This document shows, in pieces, positions 17,090 through 26,187 of a DNA stretch of 64,000 bases. The first letter of the stretch is position 1. Every line of letters begins with the position of its first letter. Source of the DNA: an uncultured Verrucomicrobiales bacterium (lineage in GTDB: Bacteria > Verrucomicrobiota > Verrucomicrobiia > Verrucomicrobiales > Akkermansiaceae). Under the pieces are notes generated by a model. It worked only from the letters and a program-made list of their open reading frames with translations, was not told where the DNA came from and did not search any database. The stretch lies in assembly GCA_937928735.1 (NCBI GenBank), contig CALFVF010000018.1, forward strand, positions 1 through 64,000, written 5' to 3'. The position numbers were made by a program, and so were the translations under genes.

Positions 17090-18982
17090 ATGAGCAAGAA
17101 GCGCTACGAAATCATCCAAGCTCTCGGCGAAGGTCGCACAGGAGCAGTCTATCAAGCGGAAGATATAGTTCTCAAACGTAAAGTCGCTATGCGGCGCTTC
17201 ACCAATGCCCAGCAAAACACCAACCCTGACTCCTATCAGAGCGAATTTGAAGCTATAGCCCACAGCCTTGGAGCCCTCCAGCACCCACACCTCCTCACCC
17301 TCTATGACGCAGGCTCAGACCAAGAGGGCCCCTACATCATCACGGAGTTACTCACAGGACAGACTCTCCAAGAAAAAATGGCAGAATCTTCCTGCCTAGA
17401 GCCTTATGAGGCCTACGATCTTAGCTACCAAATGCTAGATGCTCTCTCAGCAGCTCACGATGCAGGATTCTACCACGGAGCATTACTACCAAATTCTATC
17501 ATCCTCACGCCCAGAGGCCGAGGTGGCTACCGATTTATCATGCTCGACCTAGGACTCAGCGGCTTAGCTGGTCTCCTTCAAGAAAATGGAGCTCCATTCT
17601 CAATGGCCGATCCAGCAACGATGCCACCCGAGCTCTTTATTGGTGAGCCAGTCTCTGCACAAACTGACCTCTACATGCTTGGACACCTCATTTATATGAG
17701 CCTCCTAGGAGGGCACCCATTCGCTGGTCGCTCCAGCCAAGAAGCCAAAGAACTTCACAAAGCTGGCATCTCTCATGTTTCTAGCATTAACCCAGAACTA
17801 CAAGGGCCTTTCTACGACTGGATCGCCACCCTTACACACCCAGACCCCACCCAGAGACCCGCTTCAGCAGTAGAGGCCATGCAGAGTCTGCCAGCTTCAC
17901 CCCAGCGCCCTGCGACTCCAAGTGTCACCACTACCCATGTCGGTACACCCACTACCCATAATCCACTCACCACCCAGCAGAGCGTCATACCCCAAACCAC
18001 CCTCCAAACTACACCCCAAGTTACATCCCCTATCAATGCGACTGCACACACCATCGCAGGCAGTCATCAGCCAGAGATTCCTTTCTGGAAAACCCCAAAA
18101 TACATTCTCATCGGATCTGGAGTGATTATTAGCATCCTCCTAGGTATGCTTCTCTTCTCAAGTGACCAAGAAACCACCCCCCAAAAAAACAAAACTACCC
18201 AATCAACACCTGCGGCCCAATCAGAGTCAAAATCTTCCTCCAAACAACCCACCCCTACACAGCCAGCAGTCTTTGAGAACGTCAACAATTTCTACATCCG
18301 GAAAAGCTTCTATGAGAAAGGCCGCCTCAGCAACTACGGCCACGCCTACTCCAAACCGGCCAAAACATTACAATTTCGTGATGACTTCATCGCACTCAAT
18401 CACGGTCAGCACATAAGAGGCTCAAAGAAAAGATCCCAAGAACTATTCTCCTCAGACAAACTCGCTATCGCAGCTTTCTTCTACCTCGATAATCTAGACG
18501 GACACTCACCCATCATTAGCTTCTATGATGAAACACTAACCACTCCACAAGGATTCTACATCTCTATTGAACAAGACACCTATGTGCTCTTCTTTAGTGT
18601 TGGTGGAGAAAACTACCGCATCGAACACCCCGGGGCCAAAGCACGCACCTGGACTCAAGTCGCCTTCACCTACAGTAATGGAAATCTCTATTTCTACCTC
18701 AATGGTGAACGTGTCCAACAAACCGCCACACTCCTCGCTCCACCTAAGATCCCAAGAGAAAGTGGGCTACTCATAGGAGCCCTCCAAGAAGGCAGCCACA
18801 CAGAAACTATGTCTGGAGTCATCGATATAGTGCAGCTATCATCTCATGCCTCAGATGCTCAAGTTCAAGCATGGTGGCAAACGATCGTTGAAGCGAAAAA
18901 AACAACATTAAGAGTCCCAGCTGTGCCAAAAGCCCTACCTAGTATTCCCACTATTGACATCGGAGATATTATCATCCAATAA
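17090..18982 (+). CDS. Pseudokinase with transmembrane segment and C-terminal LamG-like domain
   Basis: This 630-residue protein has a Ser/Thr-kinase fold at residues 6-265 and a Thr/Pro/Gln-rich linker. One transmembrane helix follows (about 346-364, YILIGSGVIISILLGMLLF), then a LamG/concanavalin-like domain (about 400-610, with LAIAAFFYLDN and WTQVAFTYSNGNLYFYLNG). The glycine loop GEGRTGAVYQAED is intact. The VAIK lysine is Arg (VAMR), and the catalytic loop HRDLKPEN is replaced by HGALLPNS, losing Asp, Lys and Asn. DFG reads DLG. It is therefore predicted not to phosphorylate but may still bind nucleotide. The LamG-like domain would be outside the cytoplasm. A second gene of the same design follows at 19286. 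Confidence 0.88.
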   Translation: MSKKRYEIIQALGEGRTGAVYQAEDIVLKRKVAMRRFTNAQQNTNPDSYQSEFEAIAHSLGALQHPHLLTLYDAGSDQEGPYIITELLTGQTLQEKMAESSCLEPYEAYDLSYQMLDALSAAHDAGFYHGALLPNSIILTPRGRGGYRFIMLDLGLSGLAGLLQENGAPFSMADPATMPPELFIGEPVSAQTDLYMLGHLIYMSLLGGHPFAGRSSQEAKELHKAGISHVSSINPELQGPFYDWIATLTHPDPTQRPASAVEAMQSLPASPQRPATPSVTTTHVGTPTTHNPLTTQQSVIPQTTLQTTPQVTSPINATAHTIAGSHQPEIPFWKTPKYILIGSGVIISILLGMLLFSSDQETTPQKNKTTQSTPAAQSESKSSSKQPTPTQPAVFENVNNFYIRKSFYEKGRLSNYGHAYSKPAKTLQFRDDFIALNHGQHIRGSKKRSQELFSSDKLAIAAFFYLDNLDGHSPIISFYDETLTTPQGFYISIEQDTYVLFFSVGGENYRIEHPGAKARTWTQVAFTYSNGNLYFYLNGERVQQTATLLAPPKIPRESGLLIGALQEGSHTETMSGVIDIVQLSSHASDAQVQAWWQTIVEAKKTTLRVPAVPKALPSIPTIDIGDIIIQ

Positions 18983-19285
18983 GCCGCCCAGAGCCAACCC
19001 CTCTCAAACACCCCTCTCATTTCCTATTGAATCACAGGCATCTAGGAACACCGTCTATACCCTCATAATAAAAAACCACCCACAAGAGAGTGATCGAACA
19101 ATCACCTACTAAAACAAACACCCTCCCAGCTTGCGCACTAACACATATGACATTGTTTTTGTAATATTCTTAGCAAAAGATCGTATAAGATGCTTATAGC
19201 AATAGGCGCGAGACATCTCAATAAAGCCACAAGAGCTTAATGCCACCAACCCCCTCAACATGAAAAACTCCCACCAGGCACAGTA
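18983..19285. other. Intergenic stretch between the two pseudokinase genes
   Basis: This 303-bp stretch is AT-rich toward its 3' end. I see no gene, terminator with T-run or repeat copy. TATAAGATGCTTATA near 19183 is a short palindrome. Its position suggests the second pseudokinase has its own promoter, but no strong -35/-10 pair is evident. Confidence 0.5.
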
Positions 19286-20356
19286 ATGGATAGCTTCGAC
19301 ATCATACACCTTATTGGAAAAGGTAGAACTGGCGGCGTCTATCAAGCCGCAGACATCTCCACTGGCCAAATTGTAGCCATTCGCCGTTTTTATGATGATG
19401 ACGGCAGCACAAAAGGCTTCTGCAGTGATAGCCGCTTTCTCCACGTCATTGAAGAACGCTGTAAAATTGACCACCCTAATCTCGCCAAAATTATACACGG
19501 CGACAGTGATGAAGACGGCCCCTACCTAGTCGCCGAACTCATAGCCGGAGATGATCTCCACGCTTTTCTCGACACCCACTATTACATGGAACCGTGGCAA
19601 GGCATGCAATTAGCCAAGCAGATACTCAGTGTCTTCATGCTCATTCATGAGACCGGCATCATCCATGGCAGCTTAGGGCCTTCCTCTATCATTGTTCAGC
19701 CAAATCAAGAATCAGGTCTTCGCTACGTCATTCTCGATACAGGCCTCAGTGAAATCGTCAGCACCTTGACAGATGACCCAGAAATGCTCGAAAGAAGCGC
19801 CAATATCGTTATGCAGCCTCCTGAGCTTCTGCTTCAGCAGCCAGCCACAGCACAATCCGACCTCTACATGCTCGGCCAGATCCTCTACTACATGCTAGCG
19901 GGCGCCCACCCCTTCGCGGAGCTCTCCAAAAGAAGACTACTCCTAGCACTCGAAGACGGAATGCCCTCCCTCTCCGAGCGCAGACCTGATTTAAACCCTG
20001 AGTTCACTCACTGGGTGGATCAGCTTGTTCAAACAGACCCAAGTAAACGCCCAGAATCTGCTGCCCACGCCAATAGCCTCCTCACCTCTATCGCCACAGA
20101 CCCTAGCTTCACGATTCCCTCTGTCTCCTCAGACGTGGCAGAACATGACTTCAGTGCCGCTCCAGCCAACAAAACGCCTATTCGAGCGATTCGCCCACTA
20201 CCCCCTATCACAAAGCCTGAAGACTCCACAGATGAACCAACAATCGTAGACAATAGAAACACGCAGACGAAGCATTCTCCTAGCTCCCCTACTACCTTGA
20301 TTCTTGGAGGCCTAGTACTGCTAAGCATCGCATCTATCTCGCTGTTTTTTTTCTAA
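19286..20356 (+). CDS. Pseudokinase with C-terminal tail anchor
   Basis: This 356-residue paralogue of the preceding protein has a kinase fold at about residues 4-265 and a Pro-rich linker. It ends in a hydrophobic helix (LILGGLVLLSIASISLFFF), so it is a tail-anchored membrane protein with a cytoplasmic kinase-like domain. The glycine loop GKGRTGGVYQAAD is retained. The VAIK lysine is Arg (VAIRRF), HRDLKPEN is HGSLGPSS, and DFG is DTG. The same catalytic positions are lost as in the 17090 protein, so the loss predates the duplication or was selected twice. Downstream segments typical of the kinase C-lobe (QSDLYMLGQILYYMLAGAHPF) are well kept, arguing against simple decay. Confidence 0.88.
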   Translation: MDSFDIIHLIGKGRTGGVYQAADISTGQIVAIRRFYDDDGSTKGFCSDSRFLHVIEERCKIDHPNLAKIIHGDSDEDGPYLVAELIAGDDLHAFLDTHYYMEPWQGMQLAKQILSVFMLIHETGIIHGSLGPSSIIVQPNQESGLRYVILDTGLSEIVSTLTDDPEMLERSANIVMQPPELLLQQPATAQSDLYMLGQILYYMLAGAHPFAELSKRRLLLALEDGMPSLSERRPDLNPEFTHWVDQLVQTDPSKRPESAAHANSLLTSIATDPSFTIPSVSSDVAEHDFSAAPANKTPIRAIRPLPPITKPEDSTDEPTIVDNRNTQTKHSPSSPTTLILGGLVLLSIASISLFFF

Positions 20357-20419
20357 AAGCAACCATTTCTCAGTGATCTGGCCTTGCAGGGTGAGCAAGT
20401 TCGGCTAAGTGTACACACT

Positions 20420-22519
20420 ATGCCTAATCATCCTTTTCTCGCTGATGACTTTCACATTCGCTGGTCCACGCTCACTGCACAACATATAGAAAGCGACATT
20501 GAACTCGCCCTACAACGTGCAAAAGACAATATTGCCACTATCTGTGAACAGCCAGAGGAAACCCTCAGCTACGAAAGCACATTTGAAGCCTTAGAATCTG
20601 CGAGTAAAGACCTAGAAGCAGGATGGGGCCGATTGAACCATCTCGATGCAGTTGCCGACAACGAGGCACAGCGAAGCGCCCTCAATGCCATGCTGCCTAA
20701 AGTATCTGCCTTCTACGCCTCCATCCCACTCAACTCCGCGCTCTGGGAAAAGCTCAAAGCCTACTCAAAGAAACCAGACTCAAGTCAACTCTCATCCACC
20801 AAGCAGCGCTTTATGGAAGAAACCTGCCTGGATTTTCAACAAGCCGGTGCCGACCTCGATGACACAAAGAAACTCCAGCTCAAAGACATCTCAGCCCAAC
20901 TCGCCACACTCACCCAAAAGTTCGGCGAAAATGTCCTCGACTCCACCAATGACTACGAACTCATCCTCCAAGACGCCCACCGACTAGAGGGGCTACCCGA
21001 AATGGCGGTGGAAGCAGCTCGCCAAGATGCCCTCGCCCAAGGCCACGGTAGTGATGCAGCTCCACAATGGCGCTTCACCTTACAATTCCCCTCCATGATG
21101 CCCATCATGCAGCACGCCAAAGACGAGAGCCTTCGCCGAGAAATCTGGGAAGCCAGCAACACCATTGGACACTCCCCCCAATACGACAACACAGAAATTG
21201 TCTGGGATATTCTCAAACTCAGGCATCAGAAGGCCGAGATCCTCGGCAAAGACAACTTCGCTGACCTCGTCCTTGAGCGCCGAATGGCCAAAGACTCAGC
21301 CACAGCCCTCTCCTTTGTCGAAAATCTCCACGAAAATATCTCCACACAGTATCAACAAGAAGTCTCTGAGCTACTCGACTACAGAAATTCTCAATCTTCT
21401 GAGAAAAAAAACCGCCTCGAACCATGGGAAACCTCCTACTGGGCAGAACAACGTCGAAAAGAAACCTACGATTTTGATGACGAAGAACTCCGCCCCTACT
21501 TCCAAGTCAATCGAGTCATGGCAGGCATGTTCGACTTATTCTCCGAACTGTTTTCTCTACGTATCGAGCAGCGCCAGAGCTATTGCGGAAATAACCCCGC
21601 TCCAGAACAACAAGATGCAGTCCCAACTTGGCACGAAGACACAACATTCTACGACCTCTACGATGCTAGCTCCGACCAACATCTTGGTTCTTTCTATGCC
21701 GACTGGCACCCTCGCCCCAACAAACGCGGTGGAGCCTGGATGAACTCACTTAAAACAGGTCTCCCCCCCCGCCCAGGACATCCACGGCAGCCTCACCTCG
21801 GCCTCATAGTGGGCAACATGACAAAACCCCTCGGAGACCAACCAGCACTACTCACCCACAGAGAAGTCGAAACTATTTTCCATGAATTTGGCCACCTCTT
21901 ACACCATCTACTCAGTGAAGTAGAAATAGAATCACTCGCAGGGACAAATGTCCCCTGGGACTTCGTCGAACTACCCTCCCAAATACTGGAAAACTTTTGC
22001 TGGGATCGCTCAAGTTTAGACCTCTTTGCGACACATCACCAAACTGGTGAGCCCATACCAGAAGCACTGTTTCAGAAAATGATCGCCTCACGCAACTACA
22101 TGAGTGCCACAGCCTTCATGCGCCAGCTCGCATTTAGTAAACTCGATCTCGAACTACACAGTCACCTCAACAAATACCTGCATCGTGATCTCGATGAGGC
22201 CGACACAGAAATTCTTCGCCACTATCGAGCAGAGCACACAACACCCACCCCCAGTATGAGCAGACGCTTCAGCCACCTCTTCTCCAGCCCCACAGGCTAT
22301 GCCGCAGGCTACTACTCCTACAAGTGGGCCGAAGTCCTCGATGCAGACGCCTACACACGATTCAAGCAATCAGGAATACTCCATCAAGAGACAGGCATCG
22401 CATTCCGTAGAGAAATTCTCTCCAAAGGAAACTCCAGACCTGTCCAAGAAAGCTATAGAGCCTTCATGGGAAGAGATCCCGAACTCAGCCCCCTACTAGA
22501 GCGCAGCGGCCTCACCTAA
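20420..22519 (+). CDS. M3-family oligopeptidase (oligopeptidase A/thimet type)
   Basis: This cytoplasmic zinc peptidase of about 699 residues degrades short peptides. The zinc site HEFGHLLHHLLSEVE (HExxH) lies about two-thirds along, with the third ligand Glu in the downstream helix (PSQILENFCW). LAFSKLDLELH and FSHLFSSPTGYAAGYYSYKW are characteristic C-terminal M3 segments. I place the start at ATG 20420 (MPNHPFLADDFHIRW); a TTG 12 codons earlier is in frame but lacks family support. The stop codon TAA (22517-22519) is the first triplet of an internally deleted type A repeat, so the last residues may have been changed by that insertion. Confidence 0.94.
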   Translation: MPNHPFLADDFHIRWSTLTAQHIESDIELALQRAKDNIATICEQPEETLSYESTFEALESASKDLEAGWGRLNHLDAVADNEAQRSALNAMLPKVSAFYASIPLNSALWEKLKAYSKKPDSSQLSSTKQRFMEETCLDFQQAGADLDDTKKLQLKDISAQLATLTQKFGENVLDSTNDYELILQDAHRLEGLPEMAVEAARQDALAQGHGSDAAPQWRFTLQFPSMMPIMQHAKDESLRREIWEASNTIGHSPQYDNTEIVWDILKLRHQKAEILGKDNFADLVLERRMAKDSATALSFVENLHENISTQYQQEVSELLDYRNSQSSEKKNRLEPWETSYWAEQRRKETYDFDDEELRPYFQVNRVMAGMFDLFSELFSLRIEQRQSYCGNNPAPEQQDAVPTWHEDTTFYDLYDASSDQHLGSFYADWHPRPNKRGGAWMNSLKTGLPPRPGHPRQPHLGLIVGNMTKPLGDQPALLTHREVETIFHEFGHLLHHLLSEVEIESLAGTNVPWDFVELPSQILENFCWDRSSLDLFATHHQTGEPIPEALFQKMIASRNYMSATAFMRQLAFSKLDLELHSHLNKYLHRDLDEADTEILRHYRAEHTTPTPSMSRRFSHLFSSPTGYAAGYYSYKWAEVLDADAYTRFKQSGILHQETGIAFRREILSKGNSRPVQESYRAFMGRDPELSPLLERSGLT

Positions 22520-22564
22520 TACCAACTCAAAAAACTAACTGGTCGAATTCCTCATTGGTATAAG
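22517..22564 (-). repeat. Internally deleted type A repeat (copy 3)
   Basis: Read on the minus strand, this 48-bp segment joins the left end TTATACCAATGAG of the full element (as at 36789) directly to its right part GAATTCGACCAGTTAG and the terminus GAGTTGGTATTA. The whole interior is missing. Both termini are preserved, as in MITE deletion derivatives. The plus-strand edge provides the stop codon of the M3 peptidase gene. Confidence 0.8.
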
Positions 22565-22750
22565 CCACCGGCGTCTTGAGACAACTGACAACGATAACAC
22601 CTCCCCAAATACCCCACAAATTCAACCAAACCGTTTTAATCCAGAATATACATTGGATTTTGAAAGAAATAGTATCAGCTCAAAAAACACAAAGTCTCAA
22701 CGTTTATTTTTCGATGAAAGTGAAGTCACTCCACCGCAGAATGGAACAAT

Positions 22751-22817
22751 CAGCGGACGGACTTGTGTCTACAGAGATGGCAGCATTTCTCGAAATCTAA
22801 ATGCATAACCTGGGTTT
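22751..22817 (+). repeat. Dispersed repeat, type B copy 2
   Basis: This segment matches 2389-2455 through its 67 bases with scattered substitutions, including ACAGAGATGGC and GCATTTCTCGAAATCT. It lies in the 349-bp gap between the M3 peptidase and the CAP lipoprotein. Apart from this and the type A remnant, nothing else is recognisable in the gap. Confidence 0.65.
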
Positions 22818-22868
22818 TAAGATCATATAAATTCTTGTCTCAAAATCGGCATTTGTTAGTATCTTTTA

Positions 22869-23438
22869 ATGTTCATATATCTACAGCGCAGCATTGTCAT
22901 CCTAACAGCACTTCTAGGTCTTATTTCCTGCACCTCCTCGTCCCTTGTCCAAAGTAACCTCCTCGCTGAAGGGAACTCACACGAAAAAAGCCTAGAGCGC
23001 CACACCCTCCAACTAGTGAATAACTACCGCAAACAAAACGGCCTCCCCCCCCTCCAACACCATGCTGGCCTCACGCAAATCGCCCGAGGACACAGCAACT
23101 TCATGGCGAGTAATAACAACAACTTTAAACTCGAAGGGAAAAAAATCAGCCACTACGGCTTCCAATCACGATCACGCTACGCCCAAGAACGCCATGGCCT
23201 AGGCTCCGTTGCCGAGAACGTCGCAGCCGGTTGGGGCACAGGTCAAAAAGGAGTTCGAGGCGCCCTCAAAGGCTGGAAAAACTCACCAGGCCACAATCGC
23301 ACAATGCTTGGCAAGCAATGGGAAGTCAGTGGCGTAGGCATCCGCGCAGATGAAAATGGAGAACTCTGGTTCACTCAACTATTTGCAGTGAAACAGCCAC
23401 ACTTACCCAGAGGCGTAGGGCCACTACGCACATTCTAA
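22869..23438 (+). CDS. CAP-domain (SCP/PR-1-like) lipoprotein
   Basis: This 189-residue protein has a lipoprotein signal (LTALLGLISC, cysteine about residue 21) followed by a compact bacterial CAP domain. Recognisable motifs are LQLVNNYRKQNGLPPLQHH, IARGHSNFMAS, SVAENVAAGWG and WKNSPGHNRTMLGKQWEVSGVGI. The His and Glu of the CAP cavity (SHYG and AENV) and the HNRTML segment are present. Bacterial CAP proteins are envelope or secreted proteins of mostly unknown function, some binding lipids or acting on peptides. It is a single-gene unit in an accessory-looking region. Confidence 0.88.
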   Translation: MFIYLQRSIVILTALLGLISCTSSSLVQSNLLAEGNSHEKSLERHTLQLVNNYRKQNGLPPLQHHAGLTQIARGHSNFMASNNNNFKLEGKKISHYGFQSRSRYAQERHGLGSVAENVAAGWGTGQKGVRGALKGWKNSPGHNRTMLGKQWEVSGVGIRADENGELWFTQLFAVKQPHLPRGVGPLRTF

Positions 23439-23576
23439 ATCACCCATATTTACACCAAATTCAGCAAAAAACCCGCGCACCTACCAAATATCGATTCATC
23501 TTACAAATAAATTATAACAATTGTTTGGTCTTTTCTCTTGCATATCTGCCAACTTAGGCTTTTTCTTCAGTCAACT

Positions 23577-23912
23577 ATGGCTAGAAAGACAACCAAAAAC
23601 ACTTCCTCCACAAGAGGCAAGCGATACACAACGAAGCAGAAAGCAGATATCCTCAGCTTTGTGGACAAACACAACGCCTTAAATGGTCGTGGTGGCGCCG
23701 CAGAAGCATCAAGAAAATTTGACGTTTCTCAACTCACCATCGGCAACTGGCAAAAAGAAGCAGGATCCCCATCTCCTAAACGCAAGAAAAACACCGGAGA
23801 CATCAACAAAGCAATCAAACGCCTCGGCGAACTCCACAAAGAAATGGCAGCAAAAGAAACTGAACTCGACAAGCTCAGAAAAGAATATGCCAAACTAAAA
23901 TCCTCCATTTAA
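23577..23912 (+). CDS. Small HTH DNA-binding protein with C-terminal coiled coil (transposase OrfA-like)
   Basis: This 111-residue basic protein has a KR-rich N-terminus and a helix-turn-helix resembling IS3-type OrfA or other transposase HTH regions (YTTKQKADILSFVDKHN, AAEASRKFDVSQLTIGNW). Its C-terminal helix is charged and heptad-like (INKAIKRLGELHKEMAAKE). I use ATG 23577 (MARKTTKN); an upstream in-frame start at 23538 adds 13 unlikely residues. No transposase catalytic ORF or insertion-sequence ends follow, and a good terminator comes right after the gene. It may therefore be a domesticated regulator rather than part of an active element. Confidence 0.7.
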   Translation: MARKTTKNTSSTRGKRYTTKQKADILSFVDKHNALNGRGGAAEASRKFDVSQLTIGNWQKEAGSPSPKRKKNTGDINKAIKRLGELHKEMAAKETELDKLRKEYAKLKSSI

Positions 23913-23936
23913 CCTTAACCCACTCCCGATTGTTTG

Positions 23937-23974
23937 AAAACCACTGATGCTAGTTATAGCGTCAGTGGTTTTTT
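23937..23974 (+). terminator. Intrinsic terminator after the HTH gene
   Basis: AACCACTGATGC (23939-23950) pairs with GCGTCAGTGGTT (23959-23970) with one mismatch and an 8-nt loop, followed by a run of T. Confidence 0.88.
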
Positions 23975-24247
23975 ACATTTACCCCCCTCCAGAGCGCACT
24001 AGTACGCCAAGCAAGCAGAATAGCCTCAACCACGAAGCTCACGCAGAGCATGTAGGTTAGAGAGCGCTGGACAGTCTCTGCACTGCCTCAATCTTCGCCG
24101 CCCCCGTTTTCTATTTTCACCAAACCAAGGCCGGCAATTCTCAAATACATCTTCCACGTAGCTGCCTGAGCCTATCACCACTCCCTCACTAAAGTGCCGA
24201 ATACGGCATCTTAGCTTTGTAGCGACAGAAAGCTGACCAACTGCCTC
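23975..24247. other. Gene-free stretch before the RHS remnant
   Basis: I find no supportable gene, RNA or repeat copy in these 273 bases. With the adjacent RHS fragment it looks like decayed accessory DNA. Confidence 0.5.
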
Positions 24248-24640
24248 TTATTCACGCTCCACTTCATTCTGCCCTGCTAGATTCTGGGCGTTATTGCTGC
24301 TGATGCCTCTGAGTCGACTAAAGGGGTCAAAGGTGTAGCTGGTGGCTTGTTCGGTGGTGGTGGCATCACTGAGTGCGTAGCCTGTCTTTCGTAGGAGGCT
24401 GTCATAGCTACAGTGGAGTTCGCGCTGGAACTGCTGGGGGCTGGCGAGGCTGTAGATGATGGTTTCACTGGTTTTTGCCAGTGAGAGGAGGCCTGTGCTG
24501 CCGTCTACTCTGGTGCCTGTGTGCTGGTACTGTGGTTGCTGAGGATGAGTTCTCCTTTGGGATTGTAAACGCCCCCGCAGCGGAGGCGCGACTCCTGCCA
24601 CAGCGAGCTTGCGAGCCAGCAGGAGGCGTGACGGAGCGGT
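24248..24640 (-). pseudogene. Fragment of an RHS/YD-repeat protein
   Basis: Minus-strand frames here encode stretches typical of RHS repeats: ELHCSYDSLLRKTGYAL and ATSYTFDPFSRLRGISSNN in one frame, then VYNPKGELILSNHSTSTQ in another frame just upstream. A frameshift lies around 24500-24540, and neither a start nor the large body of an RHS protein is present. The 5' side (about 24570-24640) is interrupted by a GC-rich segment with the inverted repeat CTCCTGC/GCAGGAG. It is interpreted as a decayed remnant of a toxin-like RHS gene, with no cognate immunity gene recognised. Confidence 0.7.
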
Positions 24641-24840
24641 CGATTGCTCACCAGATTTTGGGTTTTACACTCTACTTCGGCGACAGCCCTGCAGCTGAAA
24701 ACCTCCATCACATGCACTGCTCCCTCAAAACCTATCCCTTACAGATCAATATTTCTTTATAAAGTGCCTGTCCCCTACGAACGTTGTTACAAGATAAGCT
24801 CCTCAAAATATATTACTACCACGTTTGCCCAACCTCCCTC

Positions 24841-26178
24841 TTAGCCTCCCACACTAGAGACAGAGTCCAGGATCGCATTAATCATAATGTAGACCATGCC
24901 ACCTACCAGTACGGACATGCAGATGAGTATCACTGGCATAATCAGTGCCATGATCGCTTGTAGACTCTTGTTGAGCTCTTTATCATAGCGGTCTGCTGCT
25001 CGGCGCAGTGCACTGTCAATCTGACCTGTTTGTTCTCCCACAGCGACCATATCTACGAGTAGAGAGGGGAATATTCCCACACGAATCAGCGAGCGAGAGA
25101 GTGAGCGCCCATCTCCTACGAGATCGATCACCTTGTTCATATTCTCTCGGAAGTATTCATTGAGCGTCGCATCACGGCAGAGCTCTAGTGAACGAAGTAG
25201 TGGCATTCCATTCGCCACTAGGTTTGCCATCGTTTCTAACAACTGAACATAAAATCGGCTCGATTGCACATCTCCGTAGAGAGGTATATCTAACTTGGCT
25301 TTATCCCAAGTGGGCCGATTTCGTTCATCGTTTTTCCAGACTTTAAAGAAAAGCCCGGCAGCTACGAGCACGAGAATAATGACGAGCCACCATTCTTTCA
25401 TGAAGTCAGATATTCCAACAATGAGTGCTAGCCCGCCCTCGAGCTCCCCCCCTGAGGTACTCTGCATCAGTGCTGTGAGCTGAGGCACTAACACTGTCAC
25501 TACCACAACTGCTACGAGAACTCCTGTCGCTACAAGAAATGCTGGGTAAATCATCGCGAGAATAATCTTTGAGCGTAGCTCTGCGACCGTTTTCAAGTAC
25601 TGGGTCTGGCGCTTCAAAATCGTATCAAGCGCGCCACTGGCCTCACCAGCTGCTGCTAGACTGCAGTAGAGCTGGTCAAAACTCGGGCTCACCTTTTGCA
25701 GGGCTGAAGAGAATGGACTTCCGTCTCGGACAATCTGGCGAATACTCTGAGACACTTCCTTGAGACTCCCTAGTTCCTGCCGACTCTCCATAGAGCGCAG
25801 TGCAGGCTCTAACTGGAGACCGGCACCTAACATTTCACTGAGCTCTTCTGTAAATAGGATCACTTCTTGGCGCTTCAGCTTAACGCCCCCAGCGGGGATC
25901 TCTTGCTTACCGGTTTGGGATTTTGTGGCGGCCTTCGTGCTAGTTTTTGTGCTCGCTTTCGTTTCACCTTTAGCCCCACTTTTGGCCCCACTTTTGGCCT
26001 GTTTTTGCTTTTTGAGTTTATTGTCCTTGTGAGTCGCTGCGGATTTCTCCTTTAGCGAGACTGGTTGGAGCCCACGTTTATCGAGAACGCGTATTGCCTC
26101 AGAGCGATCTTGAGCCGTCAGCTCACCAGATGTCACAGCACCGTCACCTGCAAGTGCCTTGTATAAGAAAAGTGCCAT
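24841..26178 (-). CDS. GspF/PilC-family inner-membrane platform protein
   Basis: This 445-residue polytopic protein anchors the pilus or pseudopilus assembly machine and couples to the ATPase encoded just upstream. It has two repeats of the T2SSF domain: first about 105-225 (LFTEELSEMLGAGLQLEPALRSM...SFDQLYCSLAAAGEASGALD), second about 305-430 (RFYVQLLETMANLVANGMPLLRSLE...LLVDMVAVGEQTGQID). Hydrophobic segments follow each repeat. Residues about 45-92 are an unusual Lys/Thr/Ala-Ser-rich tract (TKASTKTSTKAATKSQTG) between the N-terminal segment and the first domain. The stop-to-start gap from the ATPase gene is 9 bp, so the two genes form one unit. Confidence 0.93.
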   Translation of the reverse strand: MALFLYKALAGDGAVTSGELTAQDRSEAIRVLDKRGLQPVSLKEKSAATHKDNKLKKQKQAKSGAKSGAKGETKASTKTSTKAATKSQTGKQEIPAGGVKLKRQEVILFTEELSEMLGAGLQLEPALRSMESRQELGSLKEVSQSIRQIVRDGSPFSSALQKVSPSFDQLYCSLAAAGEASGALDTILKRQTQYLKTVAELRSKIILAMIYPAFLVATGVLVAVVVVTVLVPQLTALMQSTSGGELEGGLALIVGISDFMKEWWLVIILVLVAAGLFFKVWKNDERNRPTWDKAKLDIPLYGDVQSSRFYVQLLETMANLVANGMPLLRSLELCRDATLNEYFRENMNKVIDLVGDGRSLSRSLIRVGIFPSLLVDMVAVGEQTGQIDSALRRAADRYDKELNKSLQAIMALIMPVILICMSVLVGGMVYIMINAILDSVSSVGG

Positions 26179-26187
26179 AGCCTTGCC

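Noticed and set aside
23577-23912. Active insertion sequence around the HTH gene
   Set aside because: No transposase catalytic ORF, terminal inverted repeats or target duplication was found near it.
24475-24762. Plus-strand ORF overlapping the RHS fragment
   Set aside because: It has no family features, is antisense to RHS-like codons and lies over a frameshifted remnant.
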